A DNA stretch of 36,536 nucleotides, taken from NCBI GenBank assembly GCA_001563915.1, contig LKMP01000008.1, forward strand, positions 1 to 36,536. The letters are read 5' to 3'. This DNA comes from Nanohaloarchaea archaeon B1-Br10_U2g21 (GTDB taxonomy: Archaea; Nanohalarchaeota; Nanosalinia; Nanosalinales; Nanosalinaceae). This document shows, piece by piece, positions 32,185 through 36,536 of this stretch. The stretch's first letter is position 1. Each line of letters begins with the position of its first letter. Made by a program: the position numbers and the translations under genes. A model generated the notes under the pieces. That model worked only from the letters and a program-made list of their open reading frames with translations. It was not told the DNA's origin and ran no database searches.

Positions 32185-32270
32185 ATCAAGTAATAGATAC
32201 ATCTTACTTAAATAAAATTCTGGTTTGAGATGGATTGTACTTTTAATCTTCTGGATTTTAGATGTGTACT

Positions 32271-33032
32271 ATGAGTTCAGTACTGAAAATAGATTTACAT
32301 ACACATTCTGAAGGTTCTTATGATGGTAAAGAGCCTGTGGGGTTGATGGTAGAACACGTCGAAGATAAAAATATTGACTTGGACGGTTTTGTAGTCACTG
32401 ACCATGATGAGATAGAGCAGTCTTTAGAAGCGGTAAAAATGGCTGAGAAGTCAGATATAATAGTAATACCTGGTGTAGAAGTATCTACAAAAAACGGACA
32501 CTTACTTGCAATAGGAGTAGAAGAGAAGCCTGAAAAAGGCAAGGAATTCATGGAGACTGTTGAAAGTATTAGAAAGATGGGAGGTGCGGCAATAGTGCCT
32601 CATCCTTTCCAAAAAACTCGTCACGGTGTCTCAAAGAAAAAAATAAAAGATATTGATGCTGTTGAAGCCTTTAACGCATGGTTGTTTACAGGATTCCAGA
32701 ATCGCCGTGCGAAGAAGTTTGCGGAGAATCATGGGTACTCTAAAGTTGCTGGGAGCGACGCACATTCTTTAGGAATGATGGGTAGAGCCTATACGGAAAT
32801 AGAGATAGATAAGCCTCAAGAAGAAATAGTTGCTGAGGATGTAGTAGAGGCTCTGAGAAATGGAGAGACTTCGATGAGCGGCAGACGAGCACCAATGTAT
32901 CGTGCAGCATTCCATTATGTAAAGGCTTCAATTCGAAAGACAGCTTACTATTTCAGTAGGCTCCTTGAAAGAGTAAATAAGCAGATTTACAGGTATAATA
33001 GGCCTTTGAGAGAGATTTATTTACGATCTTAA
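32271..33032 (+). CDS. PHP domain metal-dependent phosphoesterase
   Basis: A 253-residue protein with the full PHP metal-binding set: DLHTHS near the N-terminus, TDHDE, PGVEVS, the VPHP histidine, and GSDAHS near residue 165. Members hydrolyse phosphoesters such as histidinol phosphate, 3',5'-bisphosphonucleotides or RNA ends; which applies is not visible. A basic helical tail of about 60 residues (RAAFHYVKASIRKTAYYFSR) follows the domain and may bind nucleic acid or membrane. The ATG at 32271 is preferred over 32262 by TATA spacing (27 bases). Confidence 0.92.
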   Translation: MSSVLKIDLHTHSEGSYDGKEPVGLMVEHVEDKNIDLDGFVVTDHDEIEQSLEAVKMAEKSDIIVIPGVEVSTKNGHLLAIGVEEKPEKGKEFMETVESIRKMGGAAIVPHPFQKTRHGVSKKKIKDIDAVEAFNAWLFTGFQNRRAKKFAENHGYSKVAGSDAHSLGMMGRAYTEIEIDKPQEEIVAEDVVEALRNGETSMSGRRAPMYRAAFHYVKASIRKTAYYFSRLLERVNKQIYRYNRPLREIYLRS

Positions 33033-33071
33033 GCCTTAAATATTTAAGACAGTTAATTGAAAGGTTTTGCT

Positions 33072-34235
33072 GTGTATCTAGCTAACTGGATGCAAAAAGT
33101 TGACCTCTCTCAAGAGATACAGGAAGTATATCTTCATAGTTTTCTTTTCAAGCTTGCAGAAGCTCTTGTAGCCATATTTATACCTTTTTATATAATTGAT
33201 AATGGTTTCTCCATATTAGCAGTTTTCGGGTTTTATACAGTTTATTATACGGCTCATTTACTTGGTTCAATTCCTTTCGGGATTCTAGCTACGAAAATAG
33301 GCTATAAACATACATCTCTGTTATCTAGCGTGTTCATACTCGCTTTTTATCTGATGATTAGGGGGGCAGATACAGAAATTCTACTATATCTCTCGGCTCT
33401 AGTCGGTGGAACAGGATTCACTATATACTGGATGGGTATGAATCCTGAAGTCGCTACTAGTAGTGATGATGACAGGACGGAAGAGGAAACAGGTTTTTTC
33501 TTCTCTATGCCTTCTTTGGCATCGATGCTGGCTCCTTTTACAGGGGGTTTGATTTTATTGTACTTCGGATTCAATACTTTATTTCTTTTAGCAGCTTTAT
33601 TGATGTTCGTATCATTTACTCCGTTTTTACTCTCTTCTGAACATAGAGAAGGAATGAATATGGATATTAGTGAGTTATTCACAAGAGATATGGCGTATGA
33701 TATACTAACATACTTTGCTGAAGGATCTCACTCGGTAGGAGAGAAAATTCTCTGGCCATTATATCTTGCAATAGTTATCACAGGGAGTGTGAATATAGGG
33801 ACAGCGGGAACACTTCTCGCTCTCGGTAGTGCAATAACAAGTATTTTCATTGGAAAGATAGTAAATCCACAAAATCGTGCTAGAGTAATAATAATAGGAG
33901 CATTCATGGCTGCAGTAACTTTAATTCTGATGGCTCAAATTACTGCTCCTGCCACAGCATTTGTAATTTCTGCACTCCACGGTATAGTATATACTGCAGT
34001 AAATCTGCCGATATATAGTGCTGCAATCAGGAGATCAGAACAGAAAGACATAATGGAGTACTTTACGGCTAGAGAAGTATCGCTAGCGATGGGGAGATTG
34101 ACAGTTATTGGTGTTGCGGCAGGATTGTACATGCTCTATCCTGAAGATTTCTTTGTAATATCATTCGCAGTTGTGGCCGCAGGTTCTCTGCTCACAGGAT
34201 ACTTCGGCGGAAAAATCAGAACTCCTGAAACCTGA
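33072..34235 (+). CDS. major facilitator superfamily transporter
   Basis: A 387-residue membrane protein with about 12 hydrophobic helices and an MFS-like layout: helices 1-6, a central loop (about 185-205, SSEHREGMNMDISELF), then helices 7-12. The loop after helix 2 (GILATKIGYKHTSLL) is a variant of the MFS G-x-L-a-D-r-x-G motif. The start is uncertain: TTG 33057, GTG 33072 and ATG 33090 are in frame. GTG 33072 lies about 30 bases after the palindromic TATA box TTAAATATTTAA (33036-33047) and is preferred. The substrate is unknown. It follows the PHP gene by 39 bases but appears to have its own promoter. Confidence 0.85.
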   Translation: MYLANWMQKVDLSQEIQEVYLHSFLFKLAEALVAIFIPFYIIDNGFSILAVFGFYTVYYTAHLLGSIPFGILATKIGYKHTSLLSSVFILAFYLMIRGADTEILLYLSALVGGTGFTIYWMGMNPEVATSSDDDRTEEETGFFFSMPSLASMLAPFTGGLILLYFGFNTLFLLAALLMFVSFTPFLLSSEHREGMNMDISELFTRDMAYDILTYFAEGSHSVGEKILWPLYLAIVITGSVNIGTAGTLLALGSAITSIFIGKIVNPQNRARVIIIGAFMAAVTLILMAQITAPATAFVISALHGIVYTAVNLPIYSAAIRRSEQKDIMEYFTAREVSLAMGRLTVIGVAAGLYMLYPEDFFVISFAVVAAGSLLTGYFGGKIRTPET

Positions 34236-34269
34236 ATTTATAAAATTACTAGGCCTTTTTGATAGATGT

Positions 34270-34344
34270 GGTGAGGGTAGGTTAGCTGGTCTATACTTCG
34301 GCCCTGTGGCGGCCGAGACGCGGGTTCGAATCCCGCCCCTCGCC
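34270..34344 (+). tRNA. tRNA-His (GUG)
   Basis: Acceptor GTGAGGG pairs with CCCTCGC, anticodon stem CGGCC/GGCCG with loop CTGTGGC (anticodon GTG), T-arm GCGGG-TTCGAAT-CCCGC. A genomically encoded G-1 (34270) faces discriminator C73 (34344), the identity pair of tRNA-His, which supports the call. Confidence 0.93.
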
Positions 34345-34353
34345 CTATAGCTA

Positions 34354-35685
34354 TTAGTTAGGAGTTATTTTCGCAGCTCCATGACCATCTCCAAATAAAT
34401 ATAGGGATTCATTATGAAACTCGATATTTCTTAGCCTATGGTTAACAGCCTCATACTCTAATTCATCCTTTATGTAAAATACTTCACTATCAATTCGATC
34501 TCCTTGTCCATCAGTAAGTATTCTATAAACTATGCTCCCTCTAAGACCGGTGACGAAATAGCTGTTATACCATTCATGATCGGGATCATCTACAAAAGTA
34601 GTTCCTGAAGGAGCTAAGGTCCATTCTTCAAAACACTGTAATGGGTCTGTGGTATTCTCAACTTCTATATCTTGATACTCATAGCCGCATTTCTCACCAG
34701 GCCAGCCGTAATTTGCACCAGACTCTATAACGTTAACCTCATCATGCCTCCAAGGACCATGCATAGATACAAAGGCCTGCCCAGTCTCAGGATGAAAATC
34801 AATGCCTTGAGGATTGCGTAAGCCATAAGAATAGACGTAACTGTCTTCAAAAGCATTATCTTCTGCAGGATTTCCATCAAGATCAATTTTTAGGACCTTG
34901 CCTCCAAGAAAATCAGGATCCTGAACTCGCTCATGCAGATCTTCATTAGAGGTTTTAGCATATTCTGAGTCGCCGGTTGTAATGTGGAGATAGTTGTCAG
35001 GGCTTATGGCCAGCCTTCCTCCTGAGTGACCTCTATTAGCTTCAATGTTGTCGATTAAAACTTTTTCATCAGTAAGCTCTTGATCTCTGAACTCGAAACG
35101 AGACACACGATTGTAAATAGGATCGTTTACTTCTTCTTCAGCATCTTCGCTTACCTCACGATCATCAGAGTAGTAGAGCAGATAGATGTAATGGTTCTCT
35201 TCAAAATCTGGATCGGCTGCAATACCCAATAACCCTGAATTCCCCAGTCGTTCAACACCGTCTAGGTTAGCTCGTTTGGTCTCTTGTTCTCCATCATGCA
35301 TAACTACATTACCCTCCATCTCGGAATAGATCACACTACCGTCTTCAAGAATTTCAGAATCCCATGCAAGATTATGCCCGATATCAAATACGTCTACATC
35401 ATAGTCTTCTGCGGTTAATTCGGACGTAATATAATTCCCATCATCTGTAAAAAGAGTCACGTCTTCAATACCTTCAGACGTTCTCTCACAGTGATCTTCA
35501 TCATATTGTCCTTCACTCTCACAGTTCTCATATTCGGTTATATTTGTCCGTATACAGGTCTCATCTTCCTCAAAACTACAATCCCATACTTCATGTTTTT
35601 CAATAGCGTCTTCAGAGTAAATTATCACTAATCCTCCTAAAATAACAACTACTGATAATAGGGCCAGAATTTTTCCAGGAACCAT
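34354..35685 (-). CDS. PQQ-dependent soluble-type sugar dehydrogenase (GSDH family), membrane-anchored
   Basis: A 443-residue exported beta-propeller. An N-terminal hydrophobic anchor (about 6-24), then a Cys-rich spacer with four Cys (about 36-68), then the aldose sugar dehydrogenase propeller: SGLLGIAADPDF, RGHSGGRLAISPD (catalytic-type His), GGKVLKIDLDGNP, YGLRNPQGIDFHP and ESGANYGWPG. Two more Cys lie in the propeller. Members oxidise aldoses with PQQ and pass electrons to the membrane or to copper proteins. No PQQ synthesis gene is in the window. The TATA box at 35705-35718 lies 26 bases before the ATG. An electron link with the CuA oxidase would be inference. Confidence 0.9.
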   Translation of the reverse strand: MVPGKILALLSVVVILGGLVIIYSEDAIEKHEVWDCSFEEDETCIRTNITEYENCESEGQYDEDHCERTSEGIEDVTLFTDDGNYITSELTAEDYDVDVFDIGHNLAWDSEILEDGSVIYSEMEGNVVMHDGEQETKRANLDGVERLGNSGLLGIAADPDFEENHYIYLLYYSDDREVSEDAEEEVNDPIYNRVSRFEFRDQELTDEKVLIDNIEANRGHSGGRLAISPDNYLHITTGDSEYAKTSNEDLHERVQDPDFLGGKVLKIDLDGNPAEDNAFEDSYVYSYGLRNPQGIDFHPETGQAFVSMHGPWRHDEVNVIESGANYGWPGEKCGYEYQDIEVENTTDPLQCFEEWTLAPSGTTFVDDPDHEWYNSYFVTGLRGSIVYRILTDGQGDRIDSEVFYIKDELEYEAVNHRLRNIEFHNESLYLFGDGHGAAKITPN

Positions 35686-35764
35686 GGAGACAAATCTACT
35701 TCAAATAGTTAAAAAGTATTCAAAGCTGTAGAGGTTAAATGTATCGAAGCTCCAAATATAGTGT

Positions 35765-36536
35765 ATGTCCGAATTCAAAGACGCACAAAAAAACCTGCTA
35801 CAGGCCTTAAAAACCATAGATGAAGACTCTTACTATGAACGATTAAAAGAACCTGAAAGATTTGTGGAAGTAAACTTCTCAGTTGAAATGGACTCTGGCG
35901 AAAAAAAGGTTTTCAAGGGATTCAGATCTCAACATTCAACGCTTAGAGGCCCCGCAAAAGGAGGTATAAGATTCGCACCTCATGTAAGTGAAGAAGAAGT
36001 TAAAGCCCTAAGTTTATGGATGACTTTGAAATGCGCAGTCGCAGATGTACCTTTTGGGGGTGCTAAAGGAGGAGTTATTGTAGATTCTAATAATCTATCA
36101 AGTTCAGAGGAAGAGCGTCTATCACGCAGATATATTGACTCAATTGCAGAAGTTATAGGTCCTAATAGAGACGTACCTGCTCCAGATATGAACACTACAA
36201 GTAAGCACATGGCCTGGATGATGGACGAGTACAGTAAAGAATCCGGAGATTTGACGCCGGGGATAATAACAGGTAAACCTGTAGAAGCCTTCGGTAGTAG
36301 AGGTCGCGCAGAGGCTACAGGTTATGGAGCAGCTTATATTGCAGAAAAGATAATACGCGATGAAGGAATTAAGAATCCAACTGCAGCAGTCCAAGGTTTC
36401 GGAAATGCAGCGGCGCCAGCAGTGAAAAAACTTGAGGATATTGGAGTTACAGTAGTTGCAGTATCTGATAGGGAAGGGGCTGCGTATGACGAGGACGGAC
36501 TAGATTACGAAGAATTATCTAATTTTGCAGAGAAAA
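35765..36536 (+). CDS. gdhA: glutamate dehydrogenase, 3' part beyond the window
   Basis: The first 257 codons of a Glu/Leu/Phe/Val dehydrogenase. The substrate domain has RGPAKGGIRFAPHVSEEEV, the catalytic lysine in GGAKGGV (after KCAVADVPF) and the DVPAPDMNT region. The Rossmann domain begins at ATGYGAAYIAE with AVQGFGNAAAPA (nucleotide loop) and SDREGAAYD. It interconverts glutamate with 2-oxoglutarate plus ammonium; an Asp (SDRE) at the end of beta 2 hints at NAD use. ATG at 35765, with an AT-rich TATA-like stretch about 30 bases upstream. The full protein should be near 420 residues. Confidence 0.96.
   Translation, partial: MSEFKDAQKNLLQALKTIDEDSYYERLKEPERFVEVNFSVEMDSGEKKVFKGFRSQHSTLRGPAKGGIRFAPHVSEEEVKALSLWMTLKCAVADVPFGGAKGGVIVDSNNLSSSEEERLSRRYIDSIAEVIGPNRDVPAPDMNTTSKHMAWMMDEYSKESGDLTPGIITGKPVEAFGSRGRAEATGYGAAYIAEKIIRDEGIKNPTAAVQGFGNAAAPAVKKLEDIGVTVVAVSDREGAAYDEDGLDYEELSNFAEK

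Overview
Organism. The window reads as a chromosome segment of a small-genome halophilic archaeon, most likely a DPANN lineage close to Nanohaloarchaeota (inference, no search run). Support: the archaeal gene string rpl18e-rpl13-rps9-rpoN; a bipartite LplA/LplB lipoate ligase; class III (archaeal pilin-type) signal sequences; very acidic proteins although GC is only about 40 percent; tightly packed genes with 1-4 base overlaps; and archaeal TATA boxes placed 25-30 bases before many start codons, which points to leaderless transcripts.

Layout. 1-1803: unrecognised genes. 1804-2074: an intergenic stretch that folds on paper into a three-way-junction RNA. 2075-6520: a giant secreted, membrane-anchored subtilase. 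6534-7975: ribosomal protein/RNA polymerase operon with a hairpin leader. 7989-10428: HtpX-type protease, then Nudix and HIT genes. 10538-14304: pilin-like protein, tRNA-Glu, and a three-gene exported protein/ABC ATPase/ABC permease unit. 14703-18476: a five-gene overlapping operon that looks like an ATP-citrate lyase split into three polypeptides, with a HAD phosphatase and an unknown protein in between. 18531-20746: unknown genes, a PduO-type cobalamin adenosyltransferase and two small membrane proteins. 20803-22137: a CuA-domain/multicopper-oxidase fusion. 22145-24748: lipoate ligase genes (LplA, LplB, and an LplA paralogue lacking the catalytic lysine) around an alpha/beta hydrolase. 24846-28901: tRNA-Leu, a pilin fused to BspA-like (DUF285) repeats, small membrane and exported proteins. 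29163-36536: second subtilase, SDR, VKOR fusion, PHP phosphoesterase, MFS transporter, tRNA-His, PQQ-type sugar dehydrogenase, and the start of glutamate dehydrogenase.

How it fits together. A large share of the window encodes extracytoplasmic proteins: two subtilases, two pilin-like proteins, NEW3-like and GWN-repeat exported proteins, a copper oxidase and a sugar dehydrogenase. Several contain paired cysteines, and a VKOR homologue could make their disulfides. This fits a cell living in contact with a host or with polymer-rich brine. The cytoplasmic metabolic theme is acetyl-CoA/citrate interconversion, lipoylation and glutamate metabolism. No CRISPR array, transposase or integrase was seen. 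A composition-level oddity is strong over-representation of the hexamer AGGCCT (31 by hand count).
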